Positions 8,746 to 16,623 of a DNA stretch of 64,000 nucleotides are shown in pieces. Both the position numbers and the translations under genes were made by a program. The notes beneath the pieces were generated by a model. That model saw only the letters and a list, made by a program, of their open reading frames with translations. It had not been told where the DNA came from and made no database searches. Origin of the DNA: Curtobacterium flaccumfaciens (lineage in GTDB: Bacteria; Actinomycetota; Actinomycetes; Actinomycetales; Microbacteriaceae); contig NZ_JABMCF010000038.1 of the NCBI RefSeq assembly GCF_013359815.1, forward strand, positions 1-64,000. The letters run 5' to 3'. Each line of letters begins with the position of its first letter. Within the stretch, counting starts at the first letter, position 1.

Positions 8746-9512
8746 CCCCCGGTGGCGTGTCGGTCCGGGTCATCCCGTGCCTCGACGTCAAGGGCGGACG
8801 CGTCGTCAAGGGCGTCAACTTCCTGGACCTGCAGGACGCCGGTGACCCCGTGGAGCTCGCGGCTCGGTACTACGAGCAGGGTGCCGACGAGCTGACCTTC
8901 CTGGACGTCGGTGCCACGGTCGAGAACCGGGCGACGATGTACGACACCGTGACCCGGACGGCCGAGCAGGTCTTCATCCCGCTCACCGTCGGCGGCGGGG
9001 TGCGCAGCGTCGACGACGTCTCGCGGCTGCAGCAGTGCGGCGCGGACAAGATCGGCGTGAACAGCGCAGCGATCGCCCGGCACGAGCTCATCGGTGAGAT
9101 CGCCGACCGGTTCGGTGCCCAGGCCGTCGTGCTGTCGCTCGACGTCAAGCGGTCCGACCGGATGCCCTCGGGCTTCGTGGTCACCACCCACGGCGGGCGG
9201 ACCGAGTCCGACCTCGACGCCATCGCGTGGGCACGCGAGGCCGTCGAGCGCGGCGCGGGGGAGCTGCTCGTCAACTCCATCGACGCCGACGGCACGAAGA
9301 ACGGGTTCGACCTCGAACTCGTGGCCGCGGTGCGCGCCGTCTCGTCCGTCCCGGTGATCGCCTCGGGAGGCGCGGGTCGCGTCGAGCACTTCGCCCCGGC
9401 CGTCGACGCGGGTGCGGATGCAGTCCTCGCCGCCAGCGTCTTCCACCGTGGCGAGATGACCGTGGGGGACGTCAAGGCCGCGCTCCGCGCGACCGGTCAC
9501 GCCGTCCGCTGA
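8742..9512 (+). CDS. hisF: Imidazole glycerol phosphate synthase, cyclase subunit
   Basis: 256 residues, a TIM barrel that with HisH turns PRFAR into IGP and AICAR. Catalytic aspartates are visible: Asp15 in [16 protein letters not shown] and Asp134 in [11 protein letters not shown]. The C-terminal phosphate site ASGGAGR and [13 protein letters not shown] are typical. The GTG start overlaps hisG by 4 bases. hisH and hisA are not in this window, so the his genes are split between loci. Confidence 0.96.
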   Translation: MTPGGVSVRVIPCLDVKGGRVVKGVNFLDLQDAGDPVELAARYYEQGADELTFLDVGATVENRATMYDTVTRTAEQVFIPLTVGGGVRSVDDVSRLQQCGADKIGVNSAAIARHELIGEIADRFGAQAVVLSLDVKRSDRMPSGFVVTTHGGRTESDLDAIAWAREAVERGAGELLVNSIDADGTKNGFDLELVAAVRAVSSVPVIASGGAGRVEHFAPAVDAGADAVLAASVFHRGEMTVGDVKAALRATGHAVR

Positions 9513-9522
9513 TCCGCCGCCG

Positions 9523-9528
9523 TAGGCT
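9523..9528 (+). promoter_or_regulatory. -10 box TAGGCT of hisI
   Basis: TAGGCT ends 9 bases before the hisI ATG, with AGGAG at 9529-9533 in between. It could start a second transcript for hisI-trpECBA. Confidence 0.5.
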
Positions 9529-9537
9529 AGGAGCCTC

Positions 9538-9936
9538 ATGACCGACAGCACCAGCACCGACACCGAGGCGGTCCTCGACCGCGCACACTTCGGTGCGGAC
9601 GGCCTGCTCCCCGCCATCGTGCAGGAGGAATCGTCGAAGGACGTCCTCATGCTCGGCTACATGGACCGGGAAGCCCTCCGCCGCACCCTCACCGAAGGCC
9701 GTGTGACCTTCTGGTCGCGGTCGCGGAACGAGTACTGGCGGAAGGGCGACACGTCGGGACACGCCCAGTACGTCCGCGGTGCCGCGCTGGACTGCGACGA
9801 CGACACGCTCCTCGTCACGGTGCAGCAGGTCGGGGCGGCGTGCCACACCGGTGCGCACCGGTGCTTCGACGTCGACCCGCTCGCGCCCGTGACCATGTCC
9901 GCCCCGGCGGACACGGCCGTGGAGCCGACCCGATGA
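9538..9936 (+). CDS. hisI: Phosphoribosyl-AMP cyclohydrolase
   Basis: 132 residues. It opens the adenine ring of PR-AMP in step three of histidine synthesis. Metal-binding motifs are in place: LDCDDDTLLVTV (Cys plus Asp cluster) and the zinc cysteines of GAACHTGAHRCF. VTFWSRSRNEYWRKGDTSGH is the family signature. Its TGA overlaps the trpE ATG, which ties his and trp expression together. Confidence 0.95.
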   Translation: MTDSTSTDTEAVLDRAHFGADGLLPAIVQEESSKDVLMLGYMDREALRRTLTEGRVTFWSRSRNEYWRKGDTSGHAQYVRGAALDCDDDTLLVTVQQVGAACHTGAHRCFDVDPLAPVTMSAPADTAVEPTR

Positions 9937-11477
9937 CCACCGCGACGATCTCCGAGACCCCGCACACGACCTCCCGACCGGAGTTCGACGGCCTGCTCGG
10001 CGACCACCGTGTCCTGCCGGTCGTCCGTGCGCTGTACGGCGACAGCGAGACGCCGGTCGGCGTCTACCGCAAGCTCGCCGACGGCCGCCCCGGGTCCTTC
10101 CTGCTCGAGTCCGCCGGCCAGGGTGGCCTGTGGTCGCGCTGGTCGTTCGTCGGCGTGCGGAGCTTCGGCGTCCTCACCCAGGACGGCGACCGCGCGGCCT
10201 GGATCGACACCGGCATCGACGCCGAGCGCGCCGTCGGGTCGCTCGACGGTGCCCCGCTCGAGGTCCTCGCACGGTTGCACGAACGCTGGGCGACGCCCCG
10301 CGTGCCCGGCTCGCCGCCGCTCGTCGGCGGCACCGTCGGCTTCATCGGGTGGGAGGCCGTGCGACAGCTCGAGCACCTGCCGAACGTTCCGCCGGCCGAC
10401 TTCGACGTCCCCGGACAGGCGCTGTCCTTCGTCTCCGAACTCGCCGCGCTCGACCACCGCACCGGTCTCGTGCTGCTCGTCGCGAGCGTGCTGAACGACG
10501 GCACCGACGACGCGGACACGCTCTGGGCGGACGCGCAGCAGCGACTCGACCGCATGCAGGGCGACCTGGTGCAGCCGAGCGTCGCGACCGTGGCCGAGGC
10601 GTTCGAGATCGCCGAGCCGACCCCGACCCATCGCACGAGCCCGGCCGACTACATGGCGGCCGTCGAGCGCTCGAAGGACTTCATCCGCGACGGTGACGTG
10701 TTCCAGGTCGTCATCTCGCAGCGGTTCGACCACGAGGTCACGGCCGACCCGCTCGACGTCTACCGGGTGCTCCGGACGCTGAACCCGAGCCCGTACATGT
10801 ACTTCCTCGCCCTCGCGGACACCGCCGACGAGCGGTTCTGGATCGTCGGCGCATCGCCGGAGGCGCTGGTGAAGGTGCAGGGCGACCGCGCCATCACGCA
10901 CCCGATCGCCGGGTCCCGCCCGCGCGGTGCCACCCCGGAAGCGGACGTCCACCTCGGCGAGGACCTGCTCGGCGACCCGAAGGAGCGCGCCGAGCACCTG
11001 ATGCTCGTCGACCTCGCGCGCAACGACCTGCAGAAGGTGTGCGAGCCCGGCACCGTCAGCGTCACCGAGTTCATGACCGTCGAGCGGTTCAGCCACATCA
11101 TGCACCTGGTGTCGAGCGTCGAGGGGCGGGTGCGTCCCGACGCCTCGGCGATCGACGTGTTCCGCGCGACGTTCCCGGCAGGCACGCTCTCGGGCGCGCC
11201 GAAACCGCGTGCGCTGCAGATCATCGACGAGCTCGAACCGGCGAAGCGCGGTGCGTACGCCGGAGTCGTCGGGTACTTCGACTTCGCCGGTGACGCCGAC
11301 CTGGCGATCGCGATCCGCACCGCCCTGATCAAGGACGGCGTGGCCCGCGTGCAGGCCGGGGCCGGACTCGTGGCGGACTCCGACCCGGAGACCGAGCACG
11401 TCGAGGCGGTCAACAAGGCCGCGGCTCCGCTGCGTGCCGTCGCCACGGCCAACCGGATGCGCGAGGTCCGCTCGTGA
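9933..11477 (+). CDS. trpE: Anthranilate synthase component I
   Basis: 514 residues. It makes anthranilate from chorismate with a TrpG glutaminase, which is not in the window. The N-terminal LLES (57-60) is the tryptophan feedback motif. The chorismate-binding domain carries SRPRGATPEAD, DLARNDLQKVCEPGTV and the signature GTLSGAPKPRALQIIDELEP. The start ATG overlaps hisI and the stop overlaps the next gene. No tryptophan-rich leader peptide precedes it, so classical attenuation is unlikely at this point. Confidence 0.97.
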   Translation: MTTATISETPHTTSRPEFDGLLGDHRVLPVVRALYGDSETPVGVYRKLADGRPGSFLLESAGQGGLWSRWSFVGVRSFGVLTQDGDRAAWIDTGIDAERAVGSLDGAPLEVLARLHERWATPRVPGSPPLVGGTVGFIGWEAVRQLEHLPNVPPADFDVPGQALSFVSELAALDHRTGLVLLVASVLNDGTDDADTLWADAQQRLDRMQGDLVQPSVATVAEAFEIAEPTPTHRTSPADYMAAVERSKDFIRDGDVFQVVISQRFDHEVTADPLDVYRVLRTLNPSPYMYFLALADTADERFWIVGASPEALVKVQGDRAITHPIAGSRPRGATPEADVHLGEDLLGDPKERAEHLMLVDLARNDLQKVCEPGTVSVTEFMTVERFSHIMHLVSSVEGRVRPDASAIDVFRATFPAGTLSGAPKPRALQIIDELEPAKRGAYAGVVGYFDFAGDADLAIAIRTALIKDGVARVQAGAGLVADSDPETEHVEAVNKAAAPLRAVATANRMREVRS

Positions 11478-12172
11478 AGCGTTCTCGTCCGATCGTCGTC
11501 GTCGCCGGGCTCCTGGTCGCCGGCGTCATCATGCTCGCCTGGACCCAGACCTGGTTCACCGTCCGCCTGCACGCGGGTGCCGCCGTCACCTCGACGGTCT
11601 CGGCCGACGGGGCGGCGGTCGTGCCGCAGTACACCGCGCTGGCGATCGCGAGCCTCGCGCTCTTCCTGGCGATGACCATCGCGGGACGGGTGCTGCGCAT
11701 CGTGCTCGCCGCCGTCGAGATCCTGCTCGGCCTCGGCGTGGTCGTCAGCGGCATCACCGCCCTCGGCGACCCGATCGCCGCTGCACGCGGTGCCGTCGGC
11801 GAGGTCGCCGGGGTCAGTGACCTCGGTGCCGTCCGCGGTGTCGTGTCGAGCGTCTCCGTGAGCCCGTGGCCCGCCGTCGGGATCGCGGGCGGCGTACTCG
11901 CCGTGCTGCTCGGCGTGGTCGTCATCGTGGTCCAGCGGGCCTGGCCCGGCCCGAGCCGGAAGTACGGTGCCGCCACCGCCGGAGCAGCCGCAGCAGCACG
12001 TGCAGCAGCACCCGTCCAGCGCGACGCGGTCGTCGACTGGGACGACCTGAGCGCGGGCGTGGACCCGACCACCGCCGACGGCGCGGGCGCGGGGGCGCCG
12101 AGTGACGACACGGTAGGATCGACAGGGCGTCGCTCGACCGACGACGCCGGAGCAGAACGAGGAGCACCGTGA
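11474..12172 (+). CDS. Trp biosynthesis-associated membrane protein (Trp_oprn_chp family)
   Basis: 232 residues. Four hydrophobic segments are visible: PIVVVAGLLVAGVIMLAW, TALAIASLALFLAMTIAG, IVLAAVEILLGLGVVVSG and AVGIAGGVLAVLLGVVVIV. A long Ala/Asp-rich cytosolic tail (about 165-232) follows. Actinobacterial trp operons regularly carry such a protein between trpE and trpC; its role is not established. The GTG start overlaps trpE and the stop overlaps the next start (GTGA on both sides), so it is translated as part of the trp operon. Confidence 0.85.
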   Translation: MKRSRPIVVVAGLLVAGVIMLAWTQTWFTVRLHAGAAVTSTVSADGAAVVPQYTALAIASLALFLAMTIAGRVLRIVLAAVEILLGLGVVVSGITALGDPIAAARGAVGEVAGVSDLGAVRGVVSSVSVSPWPAVGIAGGVLAVLLGVVVIVVQRAWPGPSRKYGAATAGAAAAARAAAPVQRDAVVDWDDLSAGVDPTTADGAGAGAPSDDTVGSTGRRSTDDAGAERGAP

Positions 12173-12408
12173 GCAACACTGAGCCCGCAGAACTCGGCGA
12201 AGGCCACTCGCCGGCCGCCTGGACCGCCGTCGTGATCATGCTGATCGGATTCGCGGCAGGCACGCTGTTCTTCTGGTTCGACCAGCCGTGGGGCGTCTGG
12301 GCCTCCGCTGGCGTCGTCCTCATCGGCCTCATCGTCGGTGGCGTGATGAAGAAGGCCGGCTACGGCGTCGACGGTCCGAAGTTCGTCCCCAAGCACCACG
12401 GCGAGTAG
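12169..12408 (+). CDS. Small HGxxPAAW-motif membrane protein of the trp operon
   Basis: 79 residues. The N-terminal EGHSPAAW is a variant of the HGxxPAAW motif of a small actinobacterial family found next to trpC. Two membrane helices follow: TAVVIMLIGFAAGTLFFWF and WASAGVVLIGLIVGGVM, with a short basic C-terminus (KKAGYGVDGPKFVPKHH). GTG 12169 overlaps the previous stop and has AGGAG 8 bases ahead (12160-12164). The function is unknown; constant linkage to trpC suggests a role in tryptophan or membrane physiology, by inference only. Confidence 0.85.
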   Translation: MSNTEPAELGEGHSPAAWTAVVIMLIGFAAGTLFFWFDQPWGVWASAGVVLIGLIVGGVMKKAGYGVDGPKFVPKHHGE

Positions 12409-12418
12409 GGCTCTCCCG

Positions 12419-13213
12419 ATGCCGAACGTGCTCGAGTCCCTCGTCGCGGGCGCGCTCGAGGACGCCGCCGCCCGTCGTGTCGACCGTCCGTACTCGGACG
12501 TCGAACGCGACCTCGACCGGGTGGCGTCGCCGCTCGACGCCCTCGCGTTCCTCAGCCCGGGCGACCGGGTGAAGATCATCGCCGAGGTCAAGCGCGCCAG
12601 CCCGTCCCGCGGGTCGATGGCCGCGATCGCCGACCCGGCCGCCCTCGCCGCCGACTACGAGCGTGGCGGAGCCTCGACGATCAGCGTCCTGACCGAGGGC
12701 CGCAAGTTCCTCGGCAGCCTCGCCGACCTCGAGGCCGTGAAGGCCCGCGTCGGGGTCCCCGTGCTCCGCAAGGACTTCATCGCGGACCCGTACCAGGTGA
12801 TCGAGGCCCGGGCATCCGGAGCCGACGTCGTGCTGCTCATCGTGGCGGCGCTCGAGCAGGCCCGCCTGGTCGAGCTGCACACCCTGGCCGAAGAACTCGG
12901 CATGCGCGTGCTGGTCGAGGCGCACTCCGGTGACGAGGTCACGCGTGGCCTCGACGCCGGTGCTCGCATCCTCGGCGTCAACGCCCGCGACCTCACCGAC
13001 TTCTCGCTCGACCGCGACCTGTTCGGGTCGCTCGCCGACCGCATCCCCGACGGGGTCGTGCGCGTCGCCGAGTCCGCGGTCTCCGGTCCGGCCGACGTCG
13101 CCCACTACCGTGCGGCGGGCGCCGACGTCGTGCTGGTCGGCGAAGCGCTCGTGACGGGTGACGACCCCGCCGCGACCCTGGCGTCGTTCGTCGACGCCGC
13201 CGACCGGGCCTGA
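12419..13213 (+). CDS. trpC: Indole-3-glycerol phosphate synthase
   Basis: 264 residues, a TIM barrel that closes the indole ring from CdRP. The signature [14 protein letters not shown] holds catalytic Glu55 and Lys58. [24 protein letters not shown] and [14 protein letters not shown] are further family blocks, and the phosphate site is ESAVSG. It starts 10 bases after the small membrane protein. No separate trpF or trpD is present in the window, so those steps are encoded elsewhere or, for trpF, by PriA/HisA. Confidence 0.97.
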   Translation: MPNVLESLVAGALEDAAARRVDRPYSDVERDLDRVASPLDALAFLSPGDRVKIIAEVKRASPSRGSMAAIADPAALAADYERGGASTISVLTEGRKFLGSLADLEAVKARVGVPVLRKDFIADPYQVIEARASGADVVLLIVAALEQARLVELHTLAEELGMRVLVEAHSGDEVTRGLDAGARILGVNARDLTDFSLDRDLFGSLADRIPDGVVRVAESAVSGPADVAHYRAAGADVVLVGEALVTGDDPAATLASFVDAADRA

Positions 13214-13313
13214 CCGGCTCCGCCCACGTATCGAGGCCGCCGACCGCGGCCGCACGTTCCACCCGTCCGCCGCGGCCGACCAGCCGCGTCGGACTCGTCC
13301 CGGGAGACACATC

Positions 13314-14528
13314 GTGACCTCACTCCGCGACCTGCACGGCCCCTACTTCGGTGACTTCGGCGGACGCTTCGTCCCCGAGTCCCTCGTCCTCGCGCTCGAC
13401 GAGCTCGAGGCCGCCTTCCGCCAGGCCTGGGCGGACCCGGCGTTCCGTGCGGAGCTCGACGAGCTGCAGCGCGACTACACCGGGCGCCCCTCGATCATCA
13501 CCGAGGTGCCGCGCTTCGCGAAGCACGCCGGTGGCGCCCGGGTCATCCTGAAGCGCGAGGACCTGAACCACACCGGGTCCCACAAGATCAACAACGTCCT
13601 CGGCCAGGCACTCGTCGCCCGTCGGCTCGGCAAGACCCGCCTGATCGCGGAGACCGGTGCCGGCCAGCACGGCGTCGCCACGGCGACCGCCGCAGCCCTG
13701 TTCGGCATGGAGTGCGTCGTCTACATGGGCGCCGTGGACACCGAGCGACAGGCACTCAACGTGGCCCGGATGCGCCTGCTCGGTGCCGAGGTGATCCCGG
13801 TCGAGACCGGTTCGCGCACCCTGAAGGACGCCATCAACGACGCCCTGCGCGACTGGGTCGCCAACGTCGAGTCGACGCACTACCTGCTCGGCACGGTCGC
13901 CGGTCCACATCCGTTCCCCGAGATGGTGCGCGAGTTCCACAAGGTCATCGGCGAGGAAGCGCGCCAGCAGGTCCTCGACCGCGTCGGTCGCCTGCCGGAC
14001 GCCGTCGCGGCGTGCGTCGGCGGCGGCTCGAACGCGATGGGCATCTTCGAGGCGTTCCTCGACGACGAGTCCGTCGCACTGCACGGGTTCGAGGCCGGCG
14101 GCGACGGCGTCGAGACCGGTCGGCACGCGGCGAGCATCACGCTCGGTCGCGAGGGCGTGCTGCAGGGCGCGAAGTCGTACCTGATGCAGGACGAGGACGG
14201 CCAGACGATCGAGAGCCACAGCATCTCCGCCGGACTCGACTACCCGAGCGTCGGACCGGAGCACGCGTACCTGGCGTCGATCGGCCGCGCGAAGTACCAG
14301 CCGATCACCGACACCGAGGCCATGGAGGCGTTCCGCCTGCTGAGCCAGACCGAGGGCATCATCCCGGCGATCGAGTCGTCCCACGCCCTCGCCGGTGCGA
14401 TGAAGCTCGGCAAGGAGCTCGGCCCCGAGGGCGTCGTGCTCGTGAACCTGTCCGGCCGCGGTGACAAGGACGTCGCGTCCGCCAGTCGCTACTTCGGCAT
14501 CCTCGACGAGAACGCGGTGCAGCTGTGA
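13314..14528 (+). CDS. trpB: Tryptophan synthase beta chain
   Basis: 404 residues. It condenses indole with serine using PLP. The PLP lysine is Lys91 in [11 protein letters not shown]; the phosphate loop is [10 protein letters not shown] and the C-terminal GRGDKD is conserved. GTG 13314 is chosen because GGGAG (13302-13306) precedes it and the protein start [21 protein letters not shown] matches TrpB1; the frame is open further upstream but without homology. The stop overlaps the trpA start (GTGA), the usual coupling for subunits made 1:1. Confidence 0.97.
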   Translation: MTSLRDLHGPYFGDFGGRFVPESLVLALDELEAAFRQAWADPAFRAELDELQRDYTGRPSIITEVPRFAKHAGGARVILKREDLNHTGSHKINNVLGQALVARRLGKTRLIAETGAGQHGVATATAAALFGMECVVYMGAVDTERQALNVARMRLLGAEVIPVETGSRTLKDAINDALRDWVANVESTHYLLGTVAGPHPFPEMVREFHKVIGEEARQQVLDRVGRLPDAVAACVGGGSNAMGIFEAFLDDESVALHGFEAGGDGVETGRHAASITLGREGVLQGAKSYLMQDEDGQTIESHSISAGLDYPSVGPEHAYLASIGRAKYQPITDTEAMEAFRLLSQTEGIIPAIESSHALAGAMKLGKELGPEGVVLVNLSGRGDKDVASASRYFGILDENAVQL

Positions 14529-15319
14529 CCACGAACAAGACCGTCGCCCAGACGATCGACGCCGCCAACGCCGAGCGCGCCGGAGCCGTCGTCGGCTACC
14601 TGCCTGCTGGGTACCCGAACCTGCAGACCAGCGTCGACGCCGCCGTCGCCCTCGCCGAGAACGGCGTGGACGTCATCGAGTTCGGTCTGCCGTACTCCGA
14701 CCCCGTGATGGACGGCCCCGTGATCCAGCGGGCAGCCGAGGAGAGCCTGGCGAACGGCTTCCGGGTCGCACAGGTCTTCGACGCCGTGCAGCAGATCACC
14801 GAACGGGCCGACGTGCCGGTCCTCGTCATGACCTACTGGAACCCGGTGCTGCGCTACGGCGTGGACCGCTTCGCCGACGACCTCGTCGCCGCCGGTGCAG
14901 CCGGCCTCATCACGCCCGACCTCATCCCCGACGAGGCCTCCGCGTGGACCGAGGCCTCCGAGCGGACCGGGCTCGACCGGGTCTTCCTCGCCGCACCGTC
15001 CTCGTCGGACGAGCGCATGCGCCAGGCGGTCGAGGCCAGCCGTGGGTTCGTGTACGCCGTCTCGACGATGGGTGTGACCGGTGCCCGGGTCGGCGTCGAC
15101 GTCGCCGCACGCACGGTGGTGTCGCGACTGCGTGACGCCGGGGTCGAGCGCACCTGCGTCGGTCTCGGGATCTCGACGGCCGAGCAGGTCGGCGAAGTGC
15201 TCGAGTACGCCGACGGCGCCATCGTCGGGTCCGCGTTCGTCCGTGCGCTGGCCGACCTCGGTGTGCAGGGTGTGGCCGACCGTGCCGCCGACCTCGCCAC
15301 CGGCGCCCGCCGCCGCTAG
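14525..15319 (+). CDS. trpA: Tryptophan synthase alpha chain
   Basis: 264 residues. It cleaves indole-glycerol phosphate and passes indole to TrpB through a tunnel. Catalytic Glu52 ([12 protein letters not shown]) and Asp63 (VMDGPVIQ) are present, as are the phosphate-binding GLGISTAEQ and IVGSAFV blocks. It ends 96 bases before lgt, where a separate -10 box is seen, so the operon may end here or read through. Confidence 0.97.
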   Translation: MTTNKTVAQTIDAANAERAGAVVGYLPAGYPNLQTSVDAAVALAENGVDVIEFGLPYSDPVMDGPVIQRAAEESLANGFRVAQVFDAVQQITERADVPVLVMTYWNPVLRYGVDRFADDLVAAGAAGLITPDLIPDEASAWTEASERTGLDRVFLAAPSSSDERMRQAVEASRGFVYAVSTMGVTGARVGVDVAARTVVSRLRDAGVERTCVGLGISTAEQVGEVLEYADGAIVGSAFVRALADLGVQGVADRAADLATGARRR

Positions 15320-15349
15320 TCCAGTTCCTGTCCGGCCCGCGAGCCGCGC

Positions 15350-15355
15350 TACAGT
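15350..15355 (+). promoter_or_regulatory. Probable lgt promoter (-10 TACAGT)
   Basis: TACAGT has a TTCCTG-like -35 at 15326-15331 with an 18-base spacer. The leader would be about 54 bases. Confidence 0.5.
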
Positions 15356-15415
15356 GAGCGAGGCCGACGCCACGTCGACCGCGCCCCGTCAGTTCCGAAA
15401 GGCGACAGCACCTCC

Positions 15416-16402
15416 ATGCCCCTCCTGAGCATCCCGAGCCCGAGCACCGCCTGGCAGTACTTCGACCTGACCGCCTGGCTGCGCGACGCGTTCGGCTGGT
15501 CGCTGCCCCTCGACTTCCGCATCCACGCGTACGCGATCTGCATCCTGATCGGGATCGTGGCCGCGGTCGTCCTGGCGAACCGACGACTCAACGCCCGTGG
15601 CGTCGAGCGCTGGATCATCATCGACATCGCGATCTGGGCCGTGCCCGCCGGCATCATCGGCGGTCGTCTCTTCCACGTGTTCACCCACGTGTCCGACTAC
15701 TTCGGCCCCGGCATCGACCCGCTGTCCTTCCTGTACATCTGGGAGGGCGGGCTCGCCATCTTCGGTGCGCTCATCCTCGGGTCGGTCGGCGCGTGGATCG
15801 GCTGCCGTCAGGTGGGCCTCCGGTTCACGTCGTTCATCGACGCCGTCGTGCCGGGCGTCCTGCTCGCACAGGCCTTCGGCCGACTGGGCAACTACTTCAA
15901 CCAGGAGCTCTTCGGCATGCCGACGAGCCTGCCCTGGGGCCTCGAGATCGACTCGAGCAACGCCGCGTTCCCGAAGGGCCTGCCCGAGGGCACGCTGTTC
16001 CACCCGACGTTCCTGTACGAGATCATCTGGAACGTCCTCGGCGTCGTCGTCATCCTCTTCCTGGCGCGCAAGTTCACGCTGCAGTGGGGCAAGGTCCTCG
16101 GCCTGTACCTGATCTGGTACGGCGCCGGACGCTCGGTGCTCGAGTCCATCCGCGTCGACACGAGTGAGACCTTCTTCGGGGTCCGCACCAACGTGTGGGT
16201 GGCCCTCGCCGCGGTCGTGATCGGCATCCTGATCTTCGTGGTGCAGAGCCGTCGCCACACCGGCAAGGAGCCGAGCCCGTACCTGCCGGGTCGCGGGCCC
16301 CGTCCGACCTCCGTTGTAGACTCCGAGGACACCTTCTCGGAGCACGATGACGACGCAGCAGACGGCGTCACGAGCGACGAACCGGTCACGACCACTCGCT
16401 GA
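15416..16402 (+). CDS. lgt: Prolipoprotein diacylglyceryl transferase
   Basis: 328 residues, a seven-helix membrane enzyme that moves diacylglyceryl from phosphatidylglycerol to the lipobox cysteine of prolipoproteins. The Lgt signature GRLGNYFNQELFG lies near residue 160; RIHAYAICILIGIVAAVV, IWAVPAGIIGGRLFHVF and VLGLYLIWYGAGRSVLESIR are other family blocks. The C-terminal 50 residues form an acidic tail. ATG 15416 follows GAAAGG. A -10 box for the next transcript lies inside its 3' end. Confidence 0.96.
   Translation: MPLLSIPSPSTAWQYFDLTAWLRDAFGWSLPLDFRIHAYAICILIGIVAAVVLANRRLNARGVERWIIIDIAIWAVPAGIIGGRLFHVFTHVSDYFGPGIDPLSFLYIWEGGLAIFGALILGSVGAWIGCRQVGLRFTSFIDAVVPGVLLAQAFGRLGNYFNQELFGMPTSLPWGLEIDSSNAAFPKGLPEGTLFHPTFLYEIIWNVLGVVVILFLARKFTLQWGKVLGLYLIWYGAGRSVLESIRVDTSETFFGVRTNVWVALAAVVIGILIFVVQSRRHTGKEPSPYLPGRGPRPTSVVDSEDTFSEHDDDAADGVTSDEPVTTTR
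16316..16321 (+). promoter_or_regulatory. Possible gltB promoter inside the end of lgt (-10 TAGACT)
   Basis: TAGACT is preceded by CCGTTG. If it is used, gltB would have a leader of about 295 bases that includes 16403-16623. No clear -35 is seen. Confidence 0.4.
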
Positions 16403-16443
16403 TCCCGAGGTGGGAGCACCCGCTCCCGACGACCACCGGTCAC

Positions 16444-16611
16444 GTGCAGCACCACCAGCAGCAGCACCAGACGGTCTCCGCCACAAGCGGGGCCCAGCAA
16501 CCTCGCCGGCCGGCAGGGCAACTCACTGACGGCGGGCACGGGCACCAGTCCCGCCCGCTCGGGCGGAACGCACCACCGGGCCACCGCTGTCCCTGTTCCA
16601 CTTCCTCGTGA
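16444..16611 (+). CDS. Possible 55-residue Gln/His-rich leader peptide ahead of gltB
   Basis: An open frame begins GTG 16444 and ends TGA 16609-16611, 12 bases before the gltB ATG. It starts MQHHQQQHQ and contains GAQQ and GHQ; eight codons are CAG or CAA, five of them within the first nine. The downstream part can fold into two exclusive hairpins: GGCGGG 16531-16536 with CCCGCC 16550-16555, or CCGCCCG 16551-16557 with CGGGCGG 16560-16566. A glutamine-sensing leader ahead of glutamate synthase would make sense. Against it, no Shine-Dalgarno precedes the GTG and CAG/CAC runs can arise as low-complexity DNA. Confidence 0.25.
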   Translation: MQHHQQQHQTVSATSGAQQPRRPAGQLTDGGHGHQSRPLGRNAPPGHRCPCSTSS

Positions 16612-16623
16612 GGACGGTTCCCC

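Noticed and set aside
9880-9935. A Trp attenuator or leader peptide before trpE
   Set aside because: trpE overlaps hisI by 4 bases; no Trp codon run or terminator/antiterminator lies ahead of it.
16347-16529. A second open frame upstream of gltB starting at ATG 16347
   Set aside because: It overlaps lgt out of frame, with shadow composition. The Gln-rich frame from 16444 is the more interesting reading, though still unproven.
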